Shown: positions 19,134-28,055, counted from the stretch's first letter. The stretch is DNA of 64,000 nucleotides from Pedobacter psychrodurus (GCF_004331735.1 NZ_SJSO01000004.1:1-64000), one strand, 5' to 3'. The notes: generated from the sequence alone by a model not told the origin. Made by a program: numbers and translations.

Positions 19134-19748
19134 CTAAAATAAACCGTTAATCTCCGCTTCTATAGATTGGATTACCGTACCTAAATCTTCTGGATTGTTG
19201 GTGAAATCTAATTTATCTTTATCTAAAATCAATAATTTACCCAGGTTATAACCTTTAATCCAGGCTTCGTATTTTTCGTTCAGTTTAGAAAGGTAGTCAA
19301 TGCGGATACCTGCTTCGTACTCACGGCCACGACGCTGGATATTATTAACCAGTGTAGGTACCGATGCACGCAGGTAAACCAATAAATCAGGTGGTTTAAT
19401 AAAAGAGGTAATATTATCAAAAATGGCCCGGTAATTATCATGATCGCGGGTGGTCATTAAAGCCATATCGTGCAGGTTTTCGGCAAAAATATGTGCATCC
19501 TCGTAAATTGTTCTATCCTGGATAACGTTACGTTTATTTACCTCAATATCGGTAATTTGCTGAAAACGACTATTAAGGAAATAAATCTGAAGGTTAAAGC
19601 TCCATCGTTTCATGTCGCTGTAAAAATCCTCCAGATAGGGGTTATTGTCCACAGCCTCGTATAAAGCTTCCCATCCATAATTCTTGGCCAACAAGCCTGT
19701 TAAGGTAGTTTTACCGGCACCTATATTTCCTACAATTGCTATGTGCAT
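19134..19748 (-). CDS. Deoxynucleoside kinase
   Basis: 204 aa, standard size. P-loop GNIGAGKTT at the N-terminus, then VDNNPYLEDFY, WSFNLQIYFL and the IQDRTIYED segment, as in bacterial deoxyadenosine/deoxyguanosine kinases. It phosphorylates salvaged deoxynucleosides with ATP. The exact base preference cannot be read. It lies 78 bases after trpS and 62 bases before the DUF5808 gene, in the same direction. Confidence 0.93.
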   Translation of the reverse strand: MHIAIVGNIGAGKTTLTGLLAKNYGWEALYEAVDNNPYLEDFYSDMKRWSFNLQIYFLNSRFQQITDIEVNKRNVIQDRTIYEDAHIFAENLHDMALMTTRDHDNYRAIFDNITSFIKPPDLLVYLRASVPTLVNNIQRRGREYEAGIRIDYLSKLNEKYEAWIKGYNLGKLLILDKDKLDFTNNPEDLGTVIQSIEAEINGLF

Positions 19749-19826
19749 ATTTTCTTGCGTTTTGCGGTGAGCGTTTTGCGTCAGGCGATTATAGCGCCAA
19801 CCGCCATCCGCTTACCACAATATTAA

Positions 19827-20825
19827 TTAAAAACTTTTAAACCCGATTAAACTGCGAACCTCTCTGATGGTTTTTTGTGCGCTTTCACGGGCTTTTAATG
19901 CGCCATGTTTAGCAACCTGCCTTAAATAAGAATCATCTTTAGCGATATCCTGAATACGCTCACGCATTGGTGCGGTAGCGATAATCATATCTTCTGCCAG
20001 TTGTTTTTTAAAATCGCCGTAACGGATCTGCATTTTGTTGTACAAATCTTCAAAATGAGCATGAGTATCAGCACTCGAAACCACTTTCATTAAATCGAAA
20101 AGATTCTGTATAGGCTCAGGTTTTGGTTGGTTTTCTTCTGTCGGACCACCGTCACTAACCGCTCTCATTACTTTTTTGCGGATGGTTTCAGGATCATCAG
20201 ATAGATAGACTGCATTCGCTTCACCTTCTGATTTACCCATTTTGCCTTTACCATCTAAACCAGGTACTTTAACCAATTTATCAGAGTAGCTAAAAGCGTA
20301 AGGTTCAGGGAAATATTCTGTATTGTATAACCTGTTGAAACGGTTTCCGAAAGTACGGGCCATTTCCAAATGTTGCTCCTGATCTTTTCCAACAGGTACT
20401 TTTGTAGCCTTATGGATTAAAATATCGGCTGCCATTAATACCGGGTAGGTTAATAAACCTGCATTTACGTTATCAGGGTTGGCACGTACTTTATCTTTAA
20501 AAGAAGTACTGCGCTCCAATTCACCCATATAAGCGTTCATATTTAGATATAGATATAACTCCGCAATTTCGGGAACATCGCTTTGTATATAAATGGTGCT
20601 ATTTTCTGGATCAATCCCACTAGCCAGATATTCAACCAAAACATGTTTAATATTTCCATGTAAATCGGCTGGAGTAGGGTGTGTAGTTAAAGAGTGTAAA
20701 TCGGCGATAAAAAAGTAGCAATTATAGTCGTTCTGCATTTGAACGAAGTTTTTAACTGCACCATAATAATTACCCAAATGTAATTTTCCTGTTGAGCGAA
20801 TGCCGCTCACCACTGTTTCTTTCAT
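19827..20825 (-). CDS. trpS: Tryptophanyl-tRNA synthetase
   Basis: 332 aa class I aminoacyl-tRNA synthetase. The HIGH-type motif is KLHLGNYYG (~residue 14-22) and the KMSKS-type loop is KMGKSEGE (~198). It charges tRNA-Trp with tryptophan in the cytosol. The length and both signatures are typical. It leads a same-strand series with dNK, DUF5808 and kdsB; no terminator is visible between them. Confidence 0.97.
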   Translation of the reverse strand: MKETVVSGIRSTGKLHLGNYYGAVKNFVQMQNDYNCYFFIADLHSLTTHPTPADLHGNIKHVLVEYLASGIDPENSTIYIQSDVPEIAELYLYLNMNAYMGELERSTSFKDKVRANPDNVNAGLLTYPVLMAADILIHKATKVPVGKDQEQHLEMARTFGNRFNRLYNTEYFPEPYAFSYSDKLVKVPGLDGKGKMGKSEGEANAVYLSDDPETIRKKVMRAVSDGGPTEENQPKPEPIQNLFDLMKVVSSADTHAHFEDLYNKMQIRYGDFKKQLAEDMIIATAPMRERIQDIAKDDSYLRQVAKHGALKARESAQKTIREVRSLIGFKSF

Positions 20826-21338
20826 AATGGCACGAAATTAAAAATAAAATACAAGCAAATCATAAATCGCTTCAATTTTAATGGTAAGATTTTTTTGAGC
20901 AGTCGTCATCTCAACTGGAGTGGGTATATCGCGATCGTCATCTCTCGCTATTTCTTCGTCATTGCGAGGAGGAACGACGAAGCAATCTTTTCATGGCGCT
21001 TGGTATCTCACCGACCACAAGGATATTACCCATAATTTGGAAATCAAAGTCAGTATTTCATCGGAAACTTTAGCCCTTCTTTCCGTTACAAGTCCTCTCC
21101 CGATGAAAAATCGGGATGTGGGCTTTACACTTCAATAAGGTTTATAAACAGCGGTTTTGCAAGAATGAATTGTTTTAAATACAATCGTCATCTCGACCGT
21201 AGTGTTCCGAAGGAACTCCTTTGGAGGAGAGATCTTTAGACCGGCAGGGCGCCAGTGATTGGTGTTCTACGATCATATTCTTGGCCCAATGCAATCAGTT
21301 GTTTTAAATATCAAACTATTTTATATTTTTGATCATCT
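20826..21338. repeat. Intergenic dispersed-repeat block
   Basis: About 510 bases between divergent genes without coding potential. Three repeat pieces are visible: CGTCATTGCGAGGAGGAACG near 20957 (a common Bacteroidota intergenic repeat ending GAAGCAATCTTTT), the unit 21055-21146 that is repeated in inverted orientation at 27851-27943, and CGTCATCTCGACCGTAG with GGAGGAGAGATCT at 21186-21235. The promoters of trpS and the acyltransferase must also be here but are not clear. Confidence 0.75.
21055..21146 (+). repeat. Dispersed repeat, copy A
   Basis: A 92-base unit whose reverse complement recurs at 27851-27943. The two share an identical core of about 50 bases that includes the palindrome TCCCGATGAAAAATCGGGA and the flanking CCTTCTTTCCGTTACAAG. 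Differences are limited to about ten positions outside the core. Confidence 0.9.
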
Positions 21339-22064
21339 ATGATTCACTTTCTAAGACAAGTACACCGGGTATGTTTTTTATTCTGGATACTGTTTTTTTT
21401 CGCGCTGTTCTATCCTTTATATTACATTACTTCTCGTAATGAGAAATATTATAACATCCTCAATTTTTTCAGAAAAGCCAATAGTTTTTTGTGCAGCTCG
21501 TTTTCAGGTGTTTTTTTTCGTTATCAATATGAAGAAAAGCTAAATTCAAAACAAACTTATATCTATTGTGCCAACCATACATCTAATCTGGATATCATGA
21601 TTTTCTGCATCATGGGGCATGGTAAATTCCACTTTATGGGAAAGGATGAATTGTTGAATAATCCAGTATTGGGCATTTTTTTTAAAACCATCGATATTTC
21701 TGTAAACCGTGACAGTAAGATTTCGGCTTTTAAAGCATTTAAAAAAGCTGGCGAGAACCTAGAAAAGGGAATGAGCCTGGTTATTTTTCCTGAGGGTAAA
21801 ATTGATGACCATTACCCACCAAAGTTAGGCGAGTTTAAAAATGGTCCGTTCCGTTTGGCTATTGATAAAAATATAGCCCTGGTGCCTGTTAGTATTACCG
21901 ATGTTTGGAAAATTAATTGGGATGACGGAGCAAAGTATGGAAGTAAGCCAGGAATTTGCGATATTTACGTCCACAAACCCATAAATACATCAACTTTGGC
22001 CGATGTTGATTCTGATGTATTGAAAGAAAAGGTTTACAGATTGATTGATAGTAAGTTAGTATAA
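21339..22064 (+). CDS. 1-acyl-sn-glycerol-3-phosphate acyltransferase (PlsC-like)
   Basis: 241 aa. An N-terminal hydrophobic segment (~10-32) is followed by the acyltransferase box NHTSNLD (H-x4-D, ~residue 80), a GKDELL segment and the substrate motif FPEGK (~150). It adds the second acyl chain to lysophosphatidic acid at the inner membrane. Two bases separate it from gatC, so the genes are cotranscribed. Confidence 0.92.
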   Translation: MIHFLRQVHRVCFLFWILFFFALFYPLYYITSRNEKYYNILNFFRKANSFLCSSFSGVFFRYQYEEKLNSKQTYIYCANHTSNLDIMIFCIMGHGKFHFMGKDELLNNPVLGIFFKTIDISVNRDSKISAFKAFKKAGENLEKGMSLVIFPEGKIDDHYPPKLGEFKNGPFRLAIDKNIALVPVSITDVWKINWDDGAKYGSKPGICDIYVHKPINTSTLADVDSDVLKEKVYRLIDSKLV

Positions 22065-22066
22065 AT

Positions 22067-22357
22067 ATGAATTTAGACGCAAAAACCATCCATAAAATAG
22101 CCGATCTGGCCAGAATTCATATTGATGAAAAACAAGTGGATATACTGATCCCTGAAATGAACAAAATTTTGTCTTTTATGGAAAAGTTAAATGAATTGGA
22201 TACTTCAAATGTAAAACCGCTGGTTTATATGAACGAATCGGTAAATGTTTGGAGAGAAGATGTCGTTAAGCAGGAAATAGCTACGGTTGATGGCCTGAAA
22301 AATGCCGCAAAGCATACCGACCAATTTTTCATGGTGCCAAAAATTATTGAAAAATAA
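22067..22357 (+). CDS. gatC: Asp/Glu-tRNA amidotransferase subunit C
   Basis: 96 aa, the usual size. It starts with a helix containing IADLARIHID and later has NELDTSNVKPL and WREDVV, typical for GatC, which scaffolds GatA and GatB in making Gln-tRNA and Asn-tRNA. gatA and gatB are not in the window. It directly follows the acyltransferase gene (2 bases). Confidence 0.95.
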   Translation: MNLDAKTIHKIADLARIHIDEKQVDILIPEMNKILSFMEKLNELDTSNVKPLVYMNESVNVWREDVVKQEIATVDGLKNAAKHTDQFFMVPKIIEK

Positions 22358-22436
22358 TAGATCAACAACATTTGAGCTTAATTTTCAATCCGCTTGTAAC
22401 ATCTTACCCGCTACGCTTGTCTAAAAAAGAAAAAAC

Positions 22437-23195
22437 ATGGAGAAACCACTCATCACTATAAAAGAAATTGGCCGTAAATATGTTATTGGGTCTGAAGTGA
22501 TTCACGCGTTAAAATCAGTTTCTTTAGATATTAATAAAGGCGAATTCGTAGCCTTGATGGGCCCATCTGGTTCTGGTAAATCAACCCTAATGAATATTTT
22601 AGGCTGTTTGGATACACCTTCAAGCGGAACCTATGTTTTAAATGGAACTAATGTGAGTCACATGAGTGATGATGCCTTGGCAGAAGTGCGCAACCAGGAG
22701 ATCGGTTTCGTTTTTCAAACCTTTAACTTATTGCCACGTTCAACATCTTTAGATAATGTTGCCTTACCCTTAATTTATGCCGGAACCAGTAAGAAGGACA
22801 GGGATGCAAGAGCAGCTAAGGCATTAGAAAATGTAGGCTTAGGCAATCGTATGGATCATAAGCCCAATGAATTATCGGGCGGTCAACGTCAACGTGTGGC
22901 TGTAGCCAGGGCTTTGATCAATAATCCCTCTATTATTTTAGCCGATGAGCCAACAGGTAACTTAGATACCAAAACATCAATTGAAATAATGGGCTTGTTG
23001 GAGGAAATTCACAGCAAAGGGAACACCATTATTCTGGTTACGCATGAGGAAGATATCGCGCAACACGCCCACCGTATTGTACGTATGCGTGATGGTTTGA
23101 TTGAAAACGATTATTTAAATACAGATATAAAAAATGTCTCTCCACGTTTGCAGGCTTTGAATGATAATGGCAACGATTTTGAGAAAATTAACTAA
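22437..23195 (+). CDS. ABC transporter ATP-binding protein (MacB/LolD type)
   Basis: 252 aa. Walker [10 protein letters not shown] (~residue 42), Q-loop [11 protein letters not shown], signature LSGGQRQRV and Walker [13 protein letters not shown], followed by the switch His in VTHEED. The DEPTGNLD form is typical of the MacB/LolD/FtsE class, which works with FtsX-like permeases. No permease is adjacent; a MacB-type permease lies 3.4 kb downstream on the same strand at 26552 and is a plausible partner. Confidence 0.93.
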   Translation: MEKPLITIKEIGRKYVIGSEVIHALKSVSLDINKGEFVALMGPSGSGKSTLMNILGCLDTPSSGTYVLNGTNVSHMSDDALAEVRNQEIGFVFQTFNLLPRSTSLDNVALPLIYAGTSKKDRDARAAKALENVGLGNRMDHKPNELSGGQRQRVAVARALINNPSIILADEPTGNLDTKTSIEIMGLLEEIHSKGNTIILVTHEEDIAQHAHRIVRMRDGLIENDYLNTDIKNVSPRLQALNDNGNDFEKIN

Positions 23196-23198
23196 AGC

Positions 23199-23262
23199 CC
23201 TAATTCCCCTGTAGGGGAATTAGGATTCACATAATTATTCCCCCTCAAAGGGGGCAGGGGGT
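23199..23262 (+). repeat. Two G/C-rich hairpins ahead of the PduO gene
   Basis: CCTAATTCCCC and GGGGAATTAGG (23199-23224) make a perfect 11-bp stem with a TGTA loop. A second stem CCCCCT/AGGGGG (about 23241-23255) and the following GCAGGGGGT run directly into the start codon at 23263. A similar CCCCTTTAGGGG string occurs at 19109-19120, so this is probably a dispersed repeat, but here it covers the initiation region. Confidence 0.7.
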
Positions 23263-23811
23263 ATGAAAATCTACACTAAAACAGGCGATAAGGGCCAAAC
23301 ATCACTCATTGGAGGTACCCGTGTGCCTAAATACCACTTACGTATCGAAACCTATGGAACTGTTGACGAATTAAATTCGTACATCGGATTAATTATGTGT
23401 CAAGATATTGATGCGCATGACCAGAAACTATTAAAAGAAATTCAGGATAGGTTATTTACTATCGGCTCATCGCTTGCAGCCGACCCTGAAACATCTAAAA
23501 TGAAGATCCCTGATCTGCACGATGCTGATGTTATCTTGTTGGAAAATGAGATGGATCTGATGAACGAAAAGCTACCGCCTTTAAAACATTTTGTTTTGCC
23601 TGGTGGAAATACTGTAGTTTCTTACTGCCATATTGCACGATGTGTTTGCAGAAGGGCAGAACGCCTGACAGTAGCGCTTGCAGATAATAGCTTTGTAGAT
23701 GAGCGTGTAACAGTTTATTTGAATCGGTTAAGCGATTATTTATTCGTTTTGGCACGAAAACTGACCGTCTATTTCAGCGCGGAAGAAAACATTTGGATTC
23801 CGCGGATTTAA
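23263..23811 (+). CDS. Cob(I)alamin adenosyltransferase, PduO type
   Basis: 182 aa. It starts with KIYTKTGDKGQTSLIGG, the ATP-binding signature of PduO-type enzymes, and contains YGTVDELNSYIG and later CRRAERLTVAL with VYLNRLSDYLF. It transfers adenosyl from ATP to reduced cobalamin, making adenosylcobalamin. Start chosen at the ATG directly after the hairpin repeat; the family signature begins at residue 2. The product is the cofactor that a CarH-like regulator elsewhere in the window would bind. Confidence 0.95.
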   Translation: MKIYTKTGDKGQTSLIGGTRVPKYHLRIETYGTVDELNSYIGLIMCQDIDAHDQKLLKEIQDRLFTIGSSLAADPETSKMKIPDLHDADVILLENEMDLMNEKLPPLKHFVLPGGNTVVSYCHIARCVCRRAERLTVALADNSFVDERVTVYLNRLSDYLFVLARKLTVYFSAEENIWIPRI

Positions 23812-23832
23812 TAGTGGAAAAATAAGTTTGTT

Positions 23833-23858
23833 TTGCTCAAAAATTTTAATATACTTTG
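23833..23858 (+). promoter_or_regulatory. Promoter for the DUF2795 gene
   Basis: A TTG at 23833-23835 (-33-like) and TATACTTTG at 23850-23858 (-7-like) are spaced as in Bacteroidota promoters. The start codon follows at 23897. Confidence 0.5.
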
Positions 23859-23896
23859 CGCAATAATAAGAACAAGAATTTAATTGAATTGACGAT

Positions 23897-24118
23897 ATGT
23901 ATTGGACATTAGAATTAGCATCGCACTTGGAAGACGCACCATGGCCTGCAACTAAAGACGAATTAATTGATTATGGTATCCGCTCTGGTGCCCCAGTAGA
24001 AGTAATTGAAAACTTACAGGCATTAGAAGATGATGGCGAACCTTATGAAACCATTGAGGAAATATGGCCAGATTATCCAACTAAAGAAGATTTCTTCTTT
24101 AATGAAGATGAATACTAG
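23897..24118 (+). CDS. DUF2795 domain protein
   Basis: 73 aa, very acidic. WTLELASHLEDAPWPATKDE followed by ELIDYGIRSGAP matches the DUF2795 fold, a small helical domain of unknown function. The acidic tail EDFFFNEDEY ends the protein. It has its own promoter-like sequence and a terminator just downstream, so it is expressed alone. Confidence 0.85.
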   Translation: MYWTLELASHLEDAPWPATKDELIDYGIRSGAPVEVIENLQALEDDGEPYETIEEIWPDYPTKEDFFFNEDEY

Positions 24119-24134
24119 AATTTTAAACAGATAA

Positions 24135-24168
24135 AAACCTTTCAGTAAAACTGGAAGGTTTTTTTTTG
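24135..24168 (+). terminator. Intrinsic terminator after DUF2795
   Basis: AACCTTTCAGT and ACTGGAAGGTT pair with one G-T, followed by TTTTTTTT. Confidence 0.85.
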
Positions 24169-24257
24169 CCTTACATTTTTGGTTTAACGTATTTAACAGG
24201 GATTGATGAGTGTGGGTAAATAAAATTTACATTTTTTAAACAAAACCGAAAAGCCAT

Positions 24258-24301
24258 GTGTTAATAGAGCAATAATATAACATTGCTTAAAAAATTAACA
24301 C
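24258..24301 (+). promoter_or_regulatory. Hairpin directly before the lmo0937-like start codon
   Basis: GTGTTAAT (24258-24265) pairs with ATTAACAC (24294-24301), and inside it AGCAAT pairs with ATTGCT (24268-24273 with 24282-24287). The outer arm ends one base before the ATG at 24303, so the structure would cover the ribosome-binding region. The match is direct; a regulatory role is inference. Confidence 0.45.
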
Positions 24302-24302
24302 T

Positions 24303-24461
24303 ATGGGAAATTTATTGTATTTAGTCGCAGTAGTATTGGTGATACTATGGGTGATCGGATTTATATTTCACGGCTTCGGCGACGTTGGCGGAATAATCCA
24401 CGTTTTATTGGTAATCGCAGTTATTGCAATTCTGCTTAAAGTAATTGGCCGGGCAACGTAA
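24303..24461 (+). CDS. lmo0937-type (DUF5670) small membrane protein
   Basis: 52 aa, starting MGNLLYLVAVVLVILWVIGF, followed by FHGFGDVGGIIHVLLVIAVI and ending in KVIGRAT. This is the two-helix hydrophobic pattern of the lmo0937/DUF5670 family, which is widespread and often induced by stress; biochemical role unknown. Two membrane segments flank a Gly-rich turn. Start and stop are clear. A hairpin abuts the start codon and a terminator follows the stop. Confidence 0.85.
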   Translation: MGNLLYLVAVVLVILWVIGFIFHGFGDVGGIIHVLLVIAVIAILLKVIGRAT

Positions 24462-24524
24462 AAAATATATCGCACCGATATTCATTAATTTAGAAGTGAG
24501 TAACAGTTTAAAATAATGAATTAA

Positions 24525-24556
24525 AAAAAGGAGTTTCATTTTTGGAACTCCTTTTT
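24525..24556. terminator. Bidirectional terminator between the small gene and ispD
   Basis: AAAAAGGAGTT and AACTCCTTTTT pair around a short loop, giving A/T tracts on both sides. It separates the convergent genes at 24461 and 24563. Confidence 0.85.
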
Positions 24557-24562
24557 CTAATT

Positions 24563-25228
24563 TTAATTTTTCAGCAACAATTCAGCAAGCTCCAGATCGA
24601 TTGGGTAAGTAATTTTGATATTTCCTCTTTCTCCTTCGATGATATTAATTTCATAACCTATAGATTCTACCACGCTTGCATCATCGGTAAAATGAGAATT
24701 AAACTCCTGGTTATAGGCTTCTTTAAGAATGTTAAGGTTAAAAGTTTGTGGAGTTTGTACTAAATAGATTTCATCACGTTTTAATGCAGTTGTTTTATCG
24801 TCTCTAAGCAAGCGTACACTGTCGCTTGATTGCACTGCTGTAATAACGTTGCCCTGCAGCTCAGCTTCTTTAAAACAATTGTCGATAAGTGATTTGGAAA
24901 CAAGAGGACGAACGGCGTCGTGAATGGCAACATAACTTTCTTCTTCTATAGCATGGATTGCATTTTTTACGGAGTGAAAACGCTCCGTGCCACCATCGAT
25001 AACTTGGTGCGGTACATGGAAATTAAATTCTTCGCATAACCGTGCCCAATAGCCTTGCTGATCTTCGTTTAGAACCAATAAAATTTTAGGTTGAGTATCG
25101 CTTTGTGCAAAAGCTTTTATCGTGTGCATTAAAACCGGAAGGTTTTTGAGCAGTAGAAATTGTTTTGGGGTTTCCGTTTGCATCCGATTTCCAGAACCGC
25201 CTGCTACAATTATAGCGTAGTATTTCAT
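24563..25228 (-). CDS. ispD: 2-C-methyl-D-erythritol 4-phosphate cytidylyltransferase
   Basis: 221 aa. The N-terminus IIVAGGSGNRM followed by PKQFLLL is the nucleotide-binding signature; AIHDAVRPLVS and DDASVVE are also family motifs. It makes CDP-methylerythritol in the MEP isoprenoid pathway, which supplies precursors for the carotenoid genes later in the window. The 73-base gap to queA holds an ATCTC-rich repeat. Confidence 0.95.
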   Translation of the reverse strand: MKYYAIIVAGGSGNRMQTETPKQFLLLKNLPVLMHTIKAFAQSDTQPKILLVLNEDQQGYWARLCEEFNFHVPHQVIDGGTERFHSVKNAIHAIEEESYVAIHDAVRPLVSKSLIDNCFKEAELQGNVITAVQSSDSVRLLRDDKTTALKRDEIYLVQTPQTFNLNILKEAYNQEFNSHFTDDASVVESIGYEINIIEGERGNIKITYPIDLELAELLLKN

Positions 25229-25229
25229 A

Positions 25230-25301
25230 TTTAAGAGATGAGATTATAGATTTGAGATATGAGACTTGTATAACTCAAATCTCACATCTCAATACTCAAA
25301 T
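25230..25301. repeat. ATCTC-rich inverted repeat
   Basis: Between ispD and queA. TAGATTTGAG and CTCAAATCTA form the outer inverted pair, with GAGATATGAG and CTCACATCTC inside. The same ATCTCAYATCTCATATCTC wording appears inside bioA at about 31480-31511. Confidence 0.75.
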
Positions 25302-26351
25302 CTATATAATTAGCATGGCGTCGCCGTAGCTGTAAAATTTATATTTTTCTTTTACTGCAACTTCGTAAGCATTCATAACGTTTTCGTATCCGCCAAATGC
25401 ACTTACCATCATCAATAAAGTAGATTCTGGTGTATGGAAATTGGTAATCATTGAGTTTGCAATATTGAAATCGTAAGGAGGGAAGATAAACTTACTGGTC
25501 CAATCGCTAGCTGATTTTAATGTTCTGTTTGCAGAAACAGCCGATTCAATTGCACGCATTGAAGTGGTACCCACCGCGCAGATTTTTCTTTTTTCCTCTA
25601 AAGCTTTATTTACGATACTTGCATCTTTTTGCTCGATAATAAACTGCTCAGAATCCATTTTGTGTTTGGTTAAATCTTCAACCTCAACAGTTCTGAAAGT
25701 TCCTAAACCAACATGTAGCGTTACTTCTGCAAATTCTATACCTTTAAGTTCAAGGCGTTTCATCAACTCACGACTAAAGTGTAAACCTGCAGTTGGAGCA
25801 GCTACTGCACCTTCATGTTTAGCGAAAATAGTTTGATAACGTTCTTTATCTTCGGCGGTAGCTTTACGTTTAATATACTTAGGAAGTGGGGTTTCACCTA
25901 AAATTTCAACGTTTTTTCTGAATTCTTCGTCAGTACCTTCAAATAAGAAACGGATGGTACGGCCACGTGATGTGGTGTTATCTACAACCTCGGCAACCAA
26001 TAAATCGTCGTCGCCAAAATATAATTTATTGCCTACGCGGATTTTACGTGCCGGATCTACCAAAACATCCCATAAACGTAATTCCTTGTTTAATTCACGT
26101 AGCAAGAAAACCTCAATGGTTGCACCAGTTTTCTCTTTATTGCCATATAAACGAGCAGGGAAAACCTTAGTATTATTTAATATCATTACGTCTTTGTCAT
26201 CGAAATAACCTAAAACGTCTTTGAAAATTTTATGTTCAATTTTACCGCTGTCTTTGTGTAAAACCATCAGGCGAGCTTCATCGCGTTGTTCTGCCGGATT
26301 GTTGGCTATTAATGATTCAGGTAAGTTGAATTTGAATTGTGATAATTTCAT
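25302..26351 (-). CDS. queA: S-adenosylmethionine:tRNA ribosyltransferase-isomerase
   Basis: 349 aa from the ATG ending at 26351. Homologues start [16 protein letters not shown], so the 23 extra residues of a longer reading are rejected. Motifs include [22 protein letters not shown] and [15 protein letters not shown]. It transfers a modified ribose from SAM to preQ1 in tRNA, the step before QueG, whose gene is also in the window (61027). Confidence 0.95.
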   Translation of the reverse strand: MKLSQFKFNLPESLIANNPAEQRDEARLMVLHKDSGKIEHKIFKDVLGYFDDKDVMILNNTKVFPARLYGNKEKTGATIEVFLLRELNKELRLWDVLVDPARKIRVGNKLYFGDDDLLVAEVVDNTTSRGRTIRFLFEGTDEEFRKNVEILGETPLPKYIKRKATAEDKERYQTIFAKHEGAVAAPTAGLHFSRELMKRLELKGIEFAEVTLHVGLGTFRTVEVEDLTKHKMDSEQFIIEQKDASIVNKALEEKRKICAVGTTSMRAIESAVSANRTLKSASDWTSKFIFPPYDFNIANSMITNFHTPESTLLMMVSAFGGYENVMNAYEVAVKEKYKFYSYGDAMLII

Positions 26352-26551
26352 TCTTGATGAATTTTTTGAGGTGCAAAAATACGAATTTAATTTTTCTTTT
26401 CCGTATTTTATCAAACGCATTTTATGTATATTATGTTTTAATCATTTTAAATCAAATAATACAGGGCGATTAATGCATTGTAGACATAAAATTAATTAGT
26501 TTTGAAGATAAGCTGTAACCTTTTCAAAGGCTTTGCATCTAATCTTTAATT

Positions 26552-27796
26552 ATGATAATTTTTAGGCTAATAGGCGAGAGTTTCCGTTTTGCATTTGATG
26601 CGTTGCGCCAGAATAAATTACGCACCATGTTATCGCTTTTGGCTATAACAATCGGTATTTTTACCATTATTGCTGTATTCTCTGCGGTAGATACCTTTCG
26701 CGGTAAATTGCAGGCCAGTGTAGATAAACTGGGCTCTAACACGATTTATATTCAAAAATGGCCTTGGAGTTTTGGCGATAATTACCCTTGGTGGAAATAT
26801 ATGAACCGCCCTCAGCCTTCGTTGCGCGATTTTGAAGCCCTCCGCGAAAGAATTGAAAATGCACAAGGCGTTACATTCGAAATATCGACTAACGATAGGA
26901 CAATCAAATATAGAAGTAGCTCAGTAGAAGGGATTTCGGTATGGGCAGCATCACACGATTTTAATAAAACTTGGAATTTCGAACTTCAGGACGGCCGGTA
27001 TTTTACCGAAAATGAGAGTAAAAACGGTTCACCTGTTTGTATATTAGGCTCTGATATTGCAGATGGACTTTTTGATGGCGATGCGCCAGTAGGTAAACAA
27101 GTGCAGATTTTAGGAAGAAGATTAACTGTTGTTGGTGTTTTCAAAAAAGAAGGAGAAGATATGTTGGGTACCTCTCTTGACAAAAACGTAAATATTCCAA
27201 TTGCTTTTGCAAAAGGTGTTTTAGATATCCAAAGTGAACGCTACGGTCCACAAATTACCGTTCGTGGTAAGGATAACGTGAGCTTAGAAGAGGTAGAAAG
27301 CGAATTGAAAGGTTTAATGCGCTCTATCCACAGAATTAAGCCTGGCCAGGAAGAAGATTTTGCACTAAATAAAACCACCATTATTTCTAACCAGTTAGAT
27401 TCGATGTTTAAAATGGTGAATATTGCCGGTTGGGTAATAGGTGGGTTTTCGATCTTGGTTGGTGGTTTTAGTATTGCCAATATCATGTTTGTATCGGTTA
27501 AAGAACGTACCAATATTATTGGTATCCAAAAATCGTTGGGTGCTAAAAACTATTTTATCTTGCTTCAATTCATATTTGAATCTATCTCACTTTGTATTTT
27601 GGGTGGCTTGCTGGGCCTATTACTGGTCTTTCTGCTCGCATTGGGGATTGGTGCGGCCACAGATTTCCATATTATACTGGGCTTGAATAATATTGCCTTA
27701 GGTATTGGAATATCGATTATTATCGGCACTATCTCTGGTTTTTGGCCAGCATATTCAGCATCAAGATTAGATCCGGTAGAAGCGATTAGGAGCTAG
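26552..27796 (+). CDS. MacB-type ABC transporter permease
   Basis: 414 aa: an N-terminal membrane segment (~20-42), a large periplasmic MacB-PCD domain (~45-270) and three C-terminal FtsX-like helices (~285-400) with TNIIGIQKSLGAKN and the closing ASRLDPVEAIRS. It would act with an ATPase of the MacB/LolD class, for example that encoded at 22437. These systems move lipoproteins, peptides or antibiotics by mechanotransmission; the substrate is unknown. Confidence 0.92.
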   Translation: MIIFRLIGESFRFAFDALRQNKLRTMLSLLAITIGIFTIIAVFSAVDTFRGKLQASVDKLGSNTIYIQKWPWSFGDNYPWWKYMNRPQPSLRDFEALRERIENAQGVTFEISTNDRTIKYRSSSVEGISVWAASHDFNKTWNFELQDGRYFTENESKNGSPVCILGSDIADGLFDGDAPVGKQVQILGRRLTVVGVFKKEGEDMLGTSLDKNVNIPIAFAKGVLDIQSERYGPQITVRGKDNVSLEEVESELKGLMRSIHRIKPGQEEDFALNKTTIISNQLDSMFKMVNIAGWVIGGFSILVGGFSIANIMFVSVKERTNIIGIQKSLGAKNYFILLQFIFESISLCILGGLLGLLLVFLLALGIGAATDFHIILGLNNIALGIGISIIIGTISGFWPAYSASRLDPVEAIRS

Positions 27797-27850
27797 TTTT
27801 CAGTTAGCCGTTTTTAGTTAGCAATTAGCAGTTTTCTGCACTTCCGTAGT

Positions 27851-27943
27851 TCATAAACCTTATTGCAGTGGAAAGCCCACATCCCGATTTTTCATCGGGA
27901 GAGGACTTGTAACGGAAAGAAGGACTGGATTCTCCGATGAAAT
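27851..27943 (-). repeat. Dispersed repeat, copy B (inverted)
   Basis: Reverse-complement partner of 21055-21146, with an identical core of about 50 bases including the TCCCGATGAAAAATCGGGA palindrome. Confidence 0.9.
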
Positions 27944-27970
27944 GCTTGCTTTCATTTTCAAACACCATAT

Positions 27971-28055
27971 CGTCATTTCGAGCGGGGTGCAACGCAGTCG
28001 AGAAATCTGTTGCAATAGATCTCTCCATTCCGCTGGGCTTCAGTCGAGATGACGA
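27971..28055. repeat. Palindromic intergenic repeat
   Basis: Starts CGTCATTTCGAG, ends CTCGAGATGACG-like (TCGAGATGACGA at 28044-28055), with GAGAAATCT and AGATCTCTC in the centre. It is the imperfect palindrome seen in related form at 21186-21235 and at the right window edge. Confidence 0.75.

Noticed and set aside
23199-23262. Cobalamin riboswitch before the PduO gene
   Set aside because: The leader is only 67 bases, lacks the B12-box pattern and is explained by a repeat hairpin.
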